Assembly (NCBI RefSeq): GCF_029227915.1
Contig: NC_079885.1
Span: 26,041,001 to 26,105,000, forward strand
DNA length: 64,000 bases
Reading direction: 5' to 3'
Source of the DNA: Hydractinia symbiolongicarpus
Lineage: Eukaryota > Cnidaria > Hydrozoa > Anthoathecata > Hydractiniidae
The notes beneath the pieces were generated by a model. That model was not told the DNA's origin, ran no database searches, and was given only the letters and a program-made list of their open reading frames with translations. This document shows, one piece after another, positions 38,501 to 50,500 of the stretch. Position 1 is the first letter of the stretch. Each line of letters opens with the position of its first letter. The translations under genes and the position numbers were made by a program.

Positions 38501-40859
38501 TTGTTCAAGCGTAACTGAACTCTTACTTAAGACAACCCACAGGATGCAATACTGCTCCATATTTGTATTTAGTTGATTCTGGCAAGTACATCACTTTGGT
38601 TACTCGATCAGGAACGTTTATTCGTTTTCCACCCGCCCAACTTGCGCTGGCTTTGCAACCAGAACATTTATCATCTTCATCAAACGTGAAGTTTATCAAC
38701 GGGAGCTGATCAGCTACAATGAGTAGAGAAAACTAAGGTCTCAATAACAGTTTTATTTTTCCTTCTTTTATTATTTTTATCCACAGATTAAATACTATAT
38801 TTTTGAATGTTGAGAATATTTTCACAAGTCGAAAATTTCGACATAATTTTGGTGGACAAATTAAAACACATTCTGACAAGATGGATTTAGCTCTTTCAAA
38901 TCTGTTTTGAAAAACTTCCGGCACTGTTAATTAAATGATTAGCCAAGTAGCTAAATGAGCTACTCTGTAAACGCAGCTGTCCGCAACTGTTTTGATAGCA
39001 CGAAATAAGCGTGAGTTAGCTCGTTGTATATATTCCGGTCCTCAGAATATCACCCTCCGTACATATTCCGGATACCTTCCCTTAGTTATAATTTAGCACA
39101 ACATAGCGATTCATTTTCAAGTGTTATTAATATAATGGAGTAGCTGGCACTTAATTGGATTTAGTATAGAACATTCTATGATGTTTGTTTTTTGCCGATA
39201 TTGCAGAAAATGTTGGTATATACTAAATTTGGAAGAATCGAAGTTACTTTAATATTTACAACTAGTCAATAAAGCCTGTTGAGAAATCCACTTAGGCAAA
39301 AGGTCAATAAAAAAATTGTTTTAGATATTTTGCCGATGTCAGCAGTGCAGTGTAGATTTAAATTCGCGAAATATGTTTATTCTTTGCCTGTAATGCGTAG
39401 AAGTTGGAGTTCTGGTCAAAATAATGTGTAGGATCATATGTTGAACGGCTGAGGAGATATCAGGGATTAAAAATTTTGCTGTCGTCAGCAATGACCCGTC
39501 AAAACCCAAATTATTTTTTTAAAAACCTTGTATACCTGTTGCCTTCATCGTACAGATCCTGAAACGGTGATTAAGAAAATGTATAGGATCATGTACTGTG
39601 GATAAACGGTTGCAGAGATATTGGTGTTTGAAGGTTTTTTGATGACGTCGTCAACCCGACCATTCCGAAATTGATTCGGGGACCCAGGTTTGGGAAAATT
39701 ACTCAAATTGGTCCTAGGTGGTCCCTAGTTACCCACGCAGTGAAAAATCATTGACGTCACCACCTCGTCCCCAAGTTATTTGGCCTTAAAGTTTTAAGTG
39801 CACTGTAATGGCTTCATTAATTTAATATAGGATATTGACGTTAAAGTAGTGTTATTGACGTCGCGCCGTCACGTCATAAATTTAACATATTAGATATGCA
39901 TTTTTCGGTTACTTCAAAGAAAATTTTGGTAAGATCAAAGGAAAATGAACATATCCACCTTGCCTGTTACAGACACACAAAACTGGCGTACTTTTATATA
40001 GATTAAATCTTGCTTAAGACAGTACGTAAAAACTAGCCAGTGGCCCCTGGGTAAAAACATCGAATGGAGGATCCAATTGCATTCTTGGCACACAAATAAT
40101 AAAAATTAAAATAATTTTAAACTGACAGGACAATAGTTTTTAATTTATATTTTTGGGATAATTTTCATTAATTTGCAGATAGATTGTTTTAGAAATTTCA
40201 AAAAATGTAATTGTAACCAAGAGAAACTTACATTTTAATACGCATTTGTATGAACCATTTCGATAATGTGGACGACATGTCTCAGTGTTGGTGCATGGAT
40301 TGTCATCACAACTACTCTAAAGTTGAAAACATCAATGTATATACTATTTTATTAAACAAAGGAAGTTGAATACTTTGTTTAAAAATCTCCATTACATTTG
40401 TTGAGGAATAGAAATAATTAATCTATAGGTAACTTCATGTGATGGTTATAAGGGTTCACATAACCATCGACGTAGCAAAAAATATTAACAAACTTGGTAA
40501 AGCCAAGGAAAAATAAAAATAAAAATTTCCTTAAACAAAGACTTACAGCCGTCGTGAAAAAAGACCATCCAGCTGCTTTGACAAGAAGCTCAGCATTCGT
40601 GTGTCTGTCTTCACCAAGCAATTGACAAACAAACGTTGATGCGTTGTTTGGACCAACATTAGTTGAAACACATCCATTATGCATTGCGCACAGTTTATTA
40701 CATCTTGTTGTATTTTCAACATAATGTGTCGATAGAATGTTACCATTCAACTTTGTGTTGTTGAGTTTATTCATACTGATATAAGCAAATGTGGCGGGTG
40801 TTTTTGTTTCTTTGCATTTATACTTTGATTGGCAAGTTGATGCTTCACTGAAATCATAT
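35559..40859 (-). CDS. PAN/Apple-EGF-like-LamG secreted protein gene, copy A
   Basis: Exons derived by aligning the three copies and checking GT/AG and phase: 40859-40547 PAN; 40316-40232 EGF-like; 38713-38527 linker; 37640-37300 LamG; 36111-35981 or 35816-35686 alternative end of LamG; 35576-35559 terminal, ending EQATH and stop. The PAN exon has six Cys with the core RCNKLCAMHNGC and FVCQLL, as in PAN/Apple domains that bind proteins or glycans. The EGF-like exon has four Cys (CDDNPC, ETC, YKC) and the linker adds KCSGC. The LamG exon (GFVFSFWYRTF, SQWTHFIFKFD, FSVFINGIHAFDG) plus FDDIVYYNRLLSNEEI is a concanavalin-type jellyroll (Laminin_G_3-like). Predicted about 360 residues without the 5' part. 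The first exon with a signal peptide was not found. No membrane segment is seen, so a secreted product is likely. An old repeat sits in intron 2 (39.26-40.01 kb). Confidence 0.82.
35686..35816 (-). CDS. Copy A alternative LamG end exon, version 2
   Basis: 131 nt, begins after TTTTAG and ends before GTAAG, entry phase 1 and exit phase 0. It encodes SYTNTQLKLARQYTSG and then FDDIVYYNRLLSNEEI. It has the same length and phases as the exon at 35981-36111. Using both in one mRNA would shift the frame, because the first leaves in phase 0 and the second needs phase 1. Closest partner in copy B is 51391-51521. Confidence 0.75.
35981..36111 (-). CDS. Copy A alternative LamG end exon, version 1
   Basis: 131 nt after CTTTCAG, ending before GTAAG. 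It encodes NFKDTKLKLAWQYTNH and then FDDIVYYNRLLSNEEI. It differs from version 2 mainly in the first third, while the second half is almost identical at the DNA level. Closest partner in copy B is 53981-54111. Confidence 0.75.
36190..36905 (+). mobile_element. ACTAG-family repeat within copy A intron
   Basis: Begins ACTAGCCATAAATTAGCCG and continues with ATCCACTTAG, GCCTGTAATG, GGATCATG and CAGCAATGACCC motifs. The same motif series occurs at 39.26-39.51 kb and, inverted together with the flanking intron, at 53.17-53.90 kb. At the far side a GGGGTGGG-rich tract (36815-36833) corresponds to the C-run at 53.23 kb. No coding frame; likely a decayed non-autonomous element plus intron sequence. 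Confidence 0.65.
39255..40010 (+). mobile_element. ACTAG-family repeat, longer copy, in intron 2 of copy A
   Basis: Starts ACTAGTCAATAAAGCC, then AATCCACTTAGGC, then GGATCATATGTTGAACGG and CAGCAATGACCC. It continues with a second GGATCATG and AAACGGTTGCAGAGATAT module, which suggests an internal repeat of about 150 bp, and several GACGTC/GACGTCA motifs up to about 39870. Copy B lacks this block in the matching intron (949 bp against 1518 bp), so it was inserted after the duplication or lost from B. Confidence 0.6.
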
Positions 40860-41679
40860 CTAAATATAAAAAAAACTTCTTCAGTGCAAAGATTGATGGT
40901 TTATTTTAGATTGCATTGATTTTTTTTATAATTTCATAACGTCCTAAAATGAATTGGAAGAAAAAAAGTAAGAATAAACAAACTGGTATGTCAGCATTAA
41001 GAGAAGCATAATACGAAACATCTTCTTTTTCTTCTTCCTCCTCTTCTTCTTCCTATTTTTTGGTAACCGTACGTTGTGTAAAAGCTAAAGTCTTGTTTAA
41101 CTGCAATTTTAAAAAAGCTATCAATATTCATGTAAAATATTTAATTGAGAAAATTTGTTTACTTACAATTAAGTATTTAACGCCTTGACTCTATAAAATC
41201 CTCCGTTTATCCGATTCATCCATAAAACGTGGAACACGTTTTCTTATGTGCTTTTAAATTTTGCGTGAACTCTGCAACACGCGTACATTCATAAAAAGGG
41301 TGATCTTTACTGAATATGAATATGCACGATTTGGTACTAGCAATTAAAAAGTTGTGACATCCTTTTTATTGCTCTCCCTTCAATCAATGTAATCTGAAAC
41401 GAGCTGAACGCTTATAGCGAATCCTAACCTGCCCATCAACACGTTAACATCGTACCTAAAAAGGATGGGAGGCAGTGAATAGACTCTTCAGTTCCTATTG
41501 GTACTGCTCTTAACGAGGGTCCTGCGAAAGGGGGTTTTAGTGCAATTAAGGCACCCATGAGCTACGAAAGTCGTACAAGCACAGCAATGGCTCAATTAGA
41601 CAACCGCCTGACATATCAATTCTATTCTCATGCTGAGTGCTAAGCAGAAAGAACAGATTCATACTTTTATACTCTTTGG

Positions 41680-41870
41680 CATGACTCGGCCGGGGTTTAA
41701 ACCTAACACCTCCCGCTTGGGAATATCAACATAAAAAGTAGCTTCGATTTTTTTTTACAAGAGAAAATTTATTTTATTTATTATCATATTTAATTTCATT
41801 TATTATATATACTGTTGGCCTCGGTCTTTGTATTTCACAGAATAACATCAAAATCTGGATAGCAGACAAT
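41680..41870 (+). repeat. Repeat fragment shared with 60.33-60.74 kb
   Basis: GCATGACTCGGCCGGGGTTT followed by GCTTGGGAATATCAACATAA and ATATACTGTTGGCCTCGG. The same blocks occur in order at 60325-60740, there with a tRNA-like head and extra sequence between. It is a retroposon (SINE) fragment, truncated in the head. Confidence 0.65.
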
Positions 41871-42785
41871 ACGGATTTTTAAGCATTCTGATTGACTTAG
41901 CGCTCTTGACGACGAACCAATATGCAGCTGTCGTACCTGTCGTCAAGAAAAATGGTAGCCTAAAATGTAAACAAGCACGAAAAAACAAGTTTCGAGAAGG
42001 GTAGGAAATGATTATATATCTAACTCCTAAGTATATTATCTAATAAAAAACAAAAGACAAATCTAATTTGAATTGTATTTATTCGATTATTAAAAATCTT
42101 TGGAATATCAAAAATGGTGTATTTTTTCGCACGCCAATGATCGTCATTTGGCGAGAGAATAACGTTTTTTCTTTAAAAACAAAAAGGAATGAAATAAACG
42201 CTGCCTAAAATGGCATTTAACAGTAATAACACAACCCCGTCCGCAGGGTCTGTTTTTTGTATTGAAAGGGTTCATGCGAGGTTTCCACTACCGCAGATTG
42301 CTGAAAAACTAAGTTTCTTTTCGGATTCTGGGTGGCAATGCTTTGCTGGCTGACTGAGCGTGCGCAGTGAGTTCGTATTTAGGGCAATTCTCGCAAGAGT
42401 TAGCATTGGAATCGCAAACTTTTGCTAACACTGTTTGATGTTCTTCAAATCTTTTATTTTTCATGTACCACCAAACTTCGAGTTTTTTTTGCCAAGCCAA
42501 CTCGGTGTATAGTATACGTGCTTTGCCAAGCCAACTCGGTGTATAGTATACGTGCTTTAAGCCAACGAGGCGAGAATACCAATATCACCATATTGAGTTG
42601 TTATTGATTCTTAATCACCCATTGCTGGGAAGAAGTGAAAAGAAAATATTTATTTAACAGATTTAGACTTTCCAATGTTTTTACTTTGTGCTTAATTTTA
42701 GCAATCTTAGCCTCATTTCTGTATTAAAATGTGCTTATGAAAAACAAAAAATGGCCTGGTTGAGGTTAAAAATGTTTTGTAAATA
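41871..42785. other. No gene recognised
   Basis: A minus frame of 63 codons at 42309-42500 has CDSNANSCENCPKYEL and a Met start, but no domain or partner exon was recognised. A 34-bp direct duplication lies at 42491-42558. Confidence 0.4.
42491..42558 (+). repeat. 34-bp perfect tandem duplication
   Basis: Two adjacent copies starting GCCAAGCCAACTCGGTGTAT and ending TATACGTGCTTT, with period 34. Recent slippage or a double-strand-break repair scar. Confidence 0.85.
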
Positions 42786-43054
42786 CAGTTTAACCCTGAT
42801 TTTTGGAACAACGGATTATTAGAATTCCCCGATTTTCCGAATTATTTCCTTGGTTTCTTGATTTAGCCTTAAGAAACTCTTTTAATTTACACTAGACTTT
42901 TTCAAACTTCGGTTTTTCGAATTCCATGACATTTCGAATCTTTCTTGGGGTCCCTTTAAATGAATACCCTCATAGTTCAAACTTTTTAGTATTTTAGTTA
43001 ATTCGGCCCTTTTTATCTGAAAACTTCGATTTTTCAAACTAAAATTTTGCACTG
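42786..43054. mobile_element. TA-flanked MITE, Tc1/mariner-pogo type
   Basis: Starts CAGTTTAACCCTG and ends TTTTGCACTG, with TA on both outer sides (42784-42785, 43055-43056). The interior repeats TTTTCGAA-like motifs. It is 269 bp, non-coding, and resembles the element at 27.06-27.55 kb in ends and style. Confidence 0.6.
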
Positions 43055-43423
43055 TATAGAATTTTTATATAATTCGCTTGTTTTTATTTGACAACGTATA
43101 TATTAATCTACATAGGTTTTCTATCTCCTTTACTAACAGCCCTATCTGTATATTGGACGCATAACGACGGGGTCCGTATTCCAGCGTTTTTAATATCAGT
43201 CTTATCCTGTTTGCAAAGGAAAACGTCCAGATATGGTTTTCGCTAATTTTTTTTTTTTTTACATATACTCAAACACAAAATTACAAAACTAAAAGAGGTC
43301 GAATACAAAACTCTTCATACCCCACGATAGAAAAACCTATCTGTGGGTACTGCACATAAATTAGACAATAAAATTGTGAGAAAATTAAAAGAAAATACTG
43401 TTGACGAGGTTGAGGGGGTTTAT

Positions 43424-44200
43424 TTATAATAATGGAACATCAAATCTTTCAGATGACTTTAGAAAAACAATAGTGGTTTTTAGTATAAAACAATTTCGTT
43501 CTGTATTATAAATATCATTGCCATAGAGAAGTAAATTGACTAGTTTATCATCCGAGAGGTCCGATATTGGACCTATGGTATTTTTAATATCGTCAATGGG
43601 TGTTTTTCTTATATGCGTGTAAAAAGAACAGCGCAAGATTTTAAGACCACAACTGCAAAGAGGATTTAGGGTATCGCGAAAATTATGTCTGAATTTATGC
43701 TCTCTAAGGTGACTAAAGTTTACGCGCAATTGGGTTAATAGTCTTAGTCCACGAGGATCGTAGATTTTATACACAGGGCACATTTTTGGCCTACAAAAAT
43801 TAAGAAGACCTGTTTTAAATTTCGAGATTGATAGTAAATTTTTCAAATCGGGCCCAAGTTTATTCCACTCATTTACTGTGTACGGGAAAAAAGAATTTTT
43901 AAAACATTCAGTATTGGTTTTGAAATTCCTAAACAAATTATTTCTAGCCTGGTCATTAGAACTTTGCTTCGAGGAAAGCAATGAACCTAAATAGCCAGGT
44001 GAGGTACCTGATACAATATCGAAAAAGAAAGTCTGCGATACCAATTAAAATATTGCCAAAAGTTTTGAGGCGTGGTTTAAATAAGTCAATCAGAAGGTTG
44101 AGACTATATTTTATCCAATCAACATGCCTTAAGAGGTTTCTTGGGCGTCACATTGGACGATCTCAGATAGTCAGTTTTGTACGATAACTACGCTGACGCA
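43424..44200 (-). pseudogene. LINE C-terminal fragment
   Basis: The minus frame 44044-43424 encodes the tail region that follows the reverse transcriptase in many non-LTR elements: FDIVSGTSPGYLGSLL, then NSFFPYTVNEWNKLGPDLKN, then CRPKMCPVYKIYDPRGLRLL, then TQLRVNFSHLREHKFRHNFR and LNPLCSCG. The Cys/His region after CSCG looks shortened and the following HFLLHC-type motif is degenerate (LRCSFYTHIR). Upstream of 44044 the frame is broken; short remnants continue to about 44.2 kb. The catalytic domain is absent. It belongs to a different LINE lineage from the copy at 12.5-14.7 kb. Confidence 0.8.
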
Positions 44201-44398
44201 ATTTTAAAAACAGGTTGAAGTTCTTAAGTTTTGTTAAATTTTCTATTCCCCGTAATTTGTGTTTTCATGCATTGTAAACTAAGTATACATTCCATCACGT
44301 GCTTAGCCATGTAAAAATCTTATATTGATTTTATTATTTTGGTTACAAACATACATTAGAAGTAGCCAGTTGGCTAAGTAGCAGTACTCCACTTGTTA

Positions 44399-45995
44399 TG
44401 CCCCACTTTGTTATACCTGCCCCACTTTGTAATAACTTTTGCCCCACTTTGTAAATTCGGAGCTGCCACACTTTGTAATTCATCGTTGCCCTACTTTGTA
44501 ATTTTCGAAGCTGTGCCCCACTTTGTAATAATGTCTTGCCTCACTTTGTAATTTTTGGCTTATTTTGCTCGTGAATAGTCTTTTAAGCACTCCCATAAAC
44601 AAACTTTAGAAGGGGGTCGCGCACTGTGAATTTAACACAAAGCACACAGAAAGGGGACTTACATTGAAAGTTAGGAAAAGTGATAAAGTAAAAATGTGCT
44701 TTCGGGTACATTGTAGATGGTGATAAAGTATATAAAAATATTACAGCTGCAGACAAATAAACAAAAAACCCCAGAAAAACAACGAAGTATTATGTTTTTT
44801 TGCATTTGTATTTTTGTCGAAGCAATGAAATAAATTCTGAATGAAAGCTATCAATTTGATGTGATTAGTTGGGTTGTAGCAAGATAATGAGGGGTTTATA
44901 ACATATAATCGACATATACTTGCTTTAACGGATTTCAATTGTGGGAAGAGTTTTTGGTCCGGACACGTTTTCATAATTGCCTTTTGTGACACCGGAATTG
45001 ACATTAAAAGGAAAACATGTGTTGGAAATTTAAGACTCGTATTGTTGAGTTATATACATCCTGTGCGAGAAGATGACTTTGAAATAATAGCGGAGTTGAT
45101 AAGATAACGATGGGCAATCCCATCACATACTGGAGCTTAAAGAATGATTTGACTTTATATTCAAATCGAATAATTCTTTCTTCAAGGTAAACAAGTTCTG
45201 AAAAAAGGTGAACTGAAAGAAGTAGTAGCGAAAACTTTAAAAAAAAGAGCTGCAGACGGATATGCGGGAATCAGGGGCGGAAGAATTCTCAATATAGCAT
45301 TAAATGATGCTGGGTTTAAAAATTCCAGTGTGAAATTCAGTACCAAAGCAGTACCTAAACCAGTTACCGCAAATGAGCTACATTCTATTTATACTGTGAT
45401 CATGTAAATTAAATGCAAAGGCATGGGGAAGAAAACCCTGCCCTCGGGTTTATTTCTGACGTCGGGTCCCCCTTTCCTATCATCAAAACTTGAGAAGGCT
45501 GTGATCAAGGTTGCTGAAGTATTGGTTTCCAATATCTGAATTTGATCACTAATCACGTTGCTTGCTGTATAAGAGGTCACATCGATATCCTCGAACTCAT
45601 TAATCTCCATGTTTTGTTAAACAGGTTAAAGATTGCTACAGGCTATATTTCTTATGTTATGTTATAGTACGAAAAACACATTAGCTATACTGTATATTTT
45701 GTATCTTTCTGAAACGCGGTTGTAATAATCATTTTATGTTATGGTATAAAAACACTTCAACTGGTACATTTGTTCACAAAAAGAAGTGTGTTTAATGTTA
45801 CAGCACCTGTGGTAATTAAAATTAAAATAATCATTCTACTAACGTATGACACGCGTTTTATCGCAATGAACAAGACAGAGCATGCAGAACACAGATAACA
45901 TAAAAAAAGATGACGGCATAACAATTGCACACTGTTCAGCAGGCAAAAAACCAAAAATTACAAAGTGGGGCAAGATATTATTGCAAAGTGGGGCA
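44399..45995. mobile_element. 1.6-kb element with repeated TGCCCCACTTTGTAAT subterminal motif
   Basis: The left end carries six or more direct copies of a motif TGCCCCACTTTGTAAT (44399, 44420, 44444 and on to about 44550), separated by 10-25 bp. The right end has two copies in inverse orientation (about 45959 and 45981). Multiple subterminal transposase-type sites in inverse orientation at the ends point to a DNA transposon. An unbroken stretch 45172-45406 (plus) ends LHSIYTVIM and stop, includes RAADGYAGIRGGRIL, and may be a degraded exon, but I do not recognise it. A partial second copy is at 57.16-57.62 kb. Confidence 0.6.
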
Positions 45996-47073
45996 CCACA
46001 ACGTAGTCTACACAATAAAAATGCTCGCTGACTGGGTAACTAAACATTGACGGTGTTTTTATTCAATTCAACACGGACTGTAATTTTTTTGTTATAAGGA
46101 CAATATTCCTGAAACCAAACGTGCAAACGTTCTTATCTACTGAACTACACGCTCAACATGACGTGCTGAACCAATCTATATTTAGAATTGAACAAATGAC
46201 TTTTTCTTCCAAACCCTTTAGAGTGTGGAACTTGATTATTTTTAAAGAACTTGTATATTTTTTGACATGAAAAGTAATTAAGGTAATTTACCCGATTTCC
46301 CGACTTTTTTAGATTTTCTGAATGATGAAATATCGTATTTTTAGGCAATTTTCCGCATTTTTTCAAGAAAATTATGTAAAAACTGGATAATATGTTAAAT
46401 AACTTCTCTGCCTGACAGAAACTTCCAACATAATGTTAAAATGGCTAGCTCGTTGTTCAATGCGTTTGAATTTCAGAGAATCGCAATTTCGCTACCTTAC
46501 TGGTTGGTTGGTTGGTGACTTTTAATGTTATTGTTAATAATTGGAAGTAAATTGAATTGGGTTTATCCACCTGTCCATAAATCGCTGAAACAAAAATTCT
46601 TTGGATCAAGATCTTATCAAGTTTTACTCAATGCCTTCGCCAGCTTCTACATTTGATACTTACGATATAATTTGGGGGAATTAAAAGCTAAAAAGGTTCG
46701 AAGTAGATTATAGTATATCCAATTTAAATGTTTTTTGGACACGCTTAAAATATTACTAGTTTTATTTCAGGTTGTCTATAGCAATGCCAGAGTTCTAAGA
46801 TCAGAGAGGACAAAATAAATGAATGTTTAAATAAATTAAAGTTCAAGTGAAAATTAAACATCGTCGTTAATAACATTGTTGCCAAGCATTTTAGTTCCCC
46901 ATACTGATAAACAATCATCTCTATCAAATCAAATTGTTCGTTGAAATTTCTAGTACAATTTTCAATTGGTCACTTATTGTTAAAGTCAATGAATCGATCA
47001 AAGTTTTCTATGATTTAAATAGTCATGAATATTTAGAACGTGAAAAAATAAATTACAGATAACAGGAAAAAAA
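45996..47073. other. No gene recognised
   Basis: AT-rich sequence between the 1.6-kb element and the GAA repeat that precedes copy B. It should include the 5' region shared by the divergent copies A and B, but no first exon could be identified. Confidence 0.4.
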
Positions 47074-47360
47074 GAAGAAGAAGAAGAAGAAGAAGAAGAA
47101 GAAGAAAAAGAAGAAGAAGAAGAAGAAGAAGAAGAAGAAGAAGAAGAAGAAGAAGAAGAAGAAGAAGAAGAAGAAGAAGAAGAAGAAGAAGAAGAAGAAG
47201 AAGAAGAAGAAGAAGAAGAAGAAGAAGAAGAAGAAGAAGAAGAAGAAGAAGAAGAAGAAGAAGAAGAAGAAGAAGAAGAAGAAGAAGAAGAAGAAGAAGA
47301 AGAAGAAGAAGAAGAAGAAGAAGAAGAAGAAGAAGAAGAAGAAGAAGAAGAAGAAGAAGA
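47074..47360 (+). repeat. (GAA)n microsatellite, about 95 units
   Basis: An almost pure GAA run of about 287 bp, interrupted once by GAAAAAG near 47106. It directly abuts a 50-bp block (ATGTTTCGTATTATGCT onwards) that is also present before copy A at 41021-40970, where the matching repeat is short and imperfect. Pure long GAA tracts can form triplex DNA. Confidence 0.95.
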
Positions 47361-47504
47361 TGTTTCGTATTATGCTGCTCTTAGTGCTGACATACCAGTT
47401 TGTTTATTCTTTACTTTTAATTATAGGAGGTTAAGAATCATAACCAAAAATGCAATCCAGAATAAACCATCAATCTTTGCATTGAAGAAGTTGTTTGTAT
47501 TTAG

Positions 47505-50500
47505 ATATGGTTTTAGTAAAGCATCAACTTGCAAATCAAAGCATAAATGCAAAGAAACAAAAACATCCGCCACATTTGCTTACATCAGCATGGACAAACT
47601 CGACAACACAAAATTGAATGGAACCATTCTATCAACACATTATGTTGAAAATACAACAAGATGTAACAAACTCTGCGCAATGCATGATGAATGTGTGTCA
47701 ACTAATGTTGGTCCAAACAACGCATCAACGTTTGTTTGTCAATTGCTTGGTGAAGACAGACGCACGAATGCTGCGATTCTGGTTAATGCAACCGGATGGT
47801 CGCTTTTCACGACAGCTGTAAGAACCTTTTTTACGTCTTCTTCAATTTTTATGAATCACAAAGAAATGTCCTTTAATAATGATTTGATGCACTATTTCGT
47901 GAAAACTAACTTATTTTTCTCAAAGCTGACTGTACCATTTGAATATTGTAATTTAATGAATAAAATTATTATTTAACTAACTTTTCTTTTTTTCAAGTAA
48001 TAACTATTTTTTTTGTTCCTTATGATGGGGGAAAACTACACGTCGTATTTTTTATAAAAATCACAATGAAAAGGTTCTCTGTACACATTGTGTTTTCTCT
48101 AACATTTGCAAAAAACAGACATCCCTGGCAGTGTGTCCGACATTTTGAGTATTTGCAATGCAATCTTCTTGATCATCATGACAATTACATAGTTATTTTT
48201 GACTTTAGAGTAGATGTGATGACAACCCGTGCAAACCCGGCATCGAGAGATGTCTTCCACATTATGGAAATAATTCATACACATGCGTACTTTCAAATCG
48301 TAAGTTAATAACATTTTAGTTGTCATTCTCCAATGTTTTTAGAACAACTCATCTTCAATATTTTATCTCTTTTAAACTGTCTTTTTATTAAGTAGATTAA
48401 AGACGCGCTGAGAGCAGTAGGTGTTTGTTAAATAAACGATAACCATTCTAATTTTTAGGAATCTACTCGTTTATAACTAGCTAGCTAAAAAATCAAAACG
48501 GACAAACTTTGTTTTTCCACCATCTTTATGTTGCATTGTATTTGTCACTATTTTCAAAGGAGGTCAGAAAATTCTCCAAATCACATTCTTTAACCGAAAA
48601 TAATGATAGGAGTCCCACATGTAGCAATACACTCTCGCGGTAAAAAAATAATAATATGACTAGCTGATGTTCCCAATACACTTTGCTGAGCGTAAATATA
48701 TTTTCACCAAACTCAAATACGTAAATATGTAAGTATGGATATAATTCATAATTACTGAATACAAGCTAAATAAAAATATTTTTCAATAAAGATATACATA
48801 TATATATTTTAACTGTTCGTTTTTGGTACAGTTTTGGGTCATTTTGGATAAAAAAAATCATCCCCTGCCGTGCTTGAATTAAAATGCATTTGATCCTGTT
48901 CTGCTCTAGGTGCGGGAAAACGAAGAGACAGTGCCAGGTTTTTCTTCTTGTTTGCAGCACTACTCATTGTTAAAAGAACAATTTCACTACAACAATGAGA
49001 TTGAGAAAGTTTGAGAAATAAACTCTTAAGTTTATTGATTTCTTCTTTTTAACTTACTCTGACAAGAAACAAGAAAGATAGAGAAATATTTTTCATGGCA
49101 AAATATTTCAAAGAATCAATTGGTATGATTTTGGGAGACTTGTATATACATGACTTCACGTCATAAAAACTTGTAATGTACTGTAACATGAATTAAAAAT
49201 GCTGAAGTTTTCAGGAGAAAAAGAAATTGAAATCAGTTTTCTTTGTAGCTTATCACCTTCCGTTGATGAACTTCACATTTGATGTAGATGACAAATGTTC
49301 TGGTTGCAAAGCCGGCGCGCATTGGGCGGCTGCAAAACGAATACACGTTCCTGACCGAATAACCAAAGTGATGTATTTGCCAGAAAAATTTGAGAGGGGA
49401 AATGGACCAGCTCTGTCCCCTCAAGGGTGTCTTAAGTAAGGATTCAGTTACGTAATACAACTTTGAACATCTTTGTTTTTCTTTTTTGTTATTATTTATG
49501 CTGGTCACATCCACCTAGCTAGCAGATGTCTTATTATCATGATTTGTTGATTAAACTCAATCCTGTATGTAATTCTTTTTTGTCTGTTTTCTTATTGAAA
49601 TGAAGAAAGAAAACTTGATTAACACTGATTTCAAATTGCACTAAATCAGTTTCTTTAACATATCTTACAATGATGTCCAGCAGGACAGTCCTTTGTTTAT
49701 CGAAACGTTGAATTTTAGGAAAGCAGAAAGGTGTTTTTCCACAAAAATTTTTTCTAGTGCATTTGTAGTGTACTTTGAGTAAAACAACGTAAATTCAAAT
49801 TATATAAATAAAAACAGTATACTTTAAATATCTATGCCCTTCTTTTGTTTTTTTGCTCAATTGTTCTAATTTTTACATAATAAGTAATGTTACAAATTGA
49901 CATGCACTGCGATCAATACTTGGTTGATTATATCAAATTAATTAATATCTAGGCCAAATTATTAATTCAAAATTCAGGCATTATTCAACCTAATCAAAGA
50001 GACATTTTTATAAAATGAAGTATCTAAATGTACTTATTTATGTCATGAACTTCAAGATCGAAATAGCGAACAATACAACATAAAGACGCTGATAATGTTC
50101 CATTATTGGTACCTTTTTTAACGTCGCTTTTTGACGGCGTTTATAAAGACTCGTTGAAAGTACAAATAACTTCGATCAATTTGTAGTTTTGATAAAAGAA
50201 CATAGCTAGGAAAAAGTTCAATCTATTTAACTGTTTATCTTGGTTAAGAATTATTATTGTTTAGGGATTTATCACCTGCGTTTCCTGGAAACTGTGATAG
50301 TGATGGTTTCGTATTTTCATTCTGGTACAGAACATTCATGCGTTCGCTTGGAAATGCTCTTTTATTTGAGAGTCCAGTTAATGGTTTCTATGTCCGTATC
50401 AGTAATCGAAATGCAGAAACCAGAACTGCGTTCTGGGCTGTTACTTTCCTTACCGGAAGTCATACCTATCGCTTTGAAAACTATGAAGGTCCTGATGCTT

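Noticed and set aside
40967-41021. Signal-peptide-like first exon before copy A (and 47361-47410 before copy B)
   Set aside because: MFRIMLLLMLTYQFVYS looked like a secretion signal, but the only usable GT donor gives phase 0 while the PAN exon needs phase 2. The block abuts a GAA/TTC repeat like a retroposon tail and is absent before copy C.
42309-42500. 63-codon minus frame with a Cys pair
   Set aside because: No homology recognised and no partner exon; it overlaps a tandem duplication at its start.
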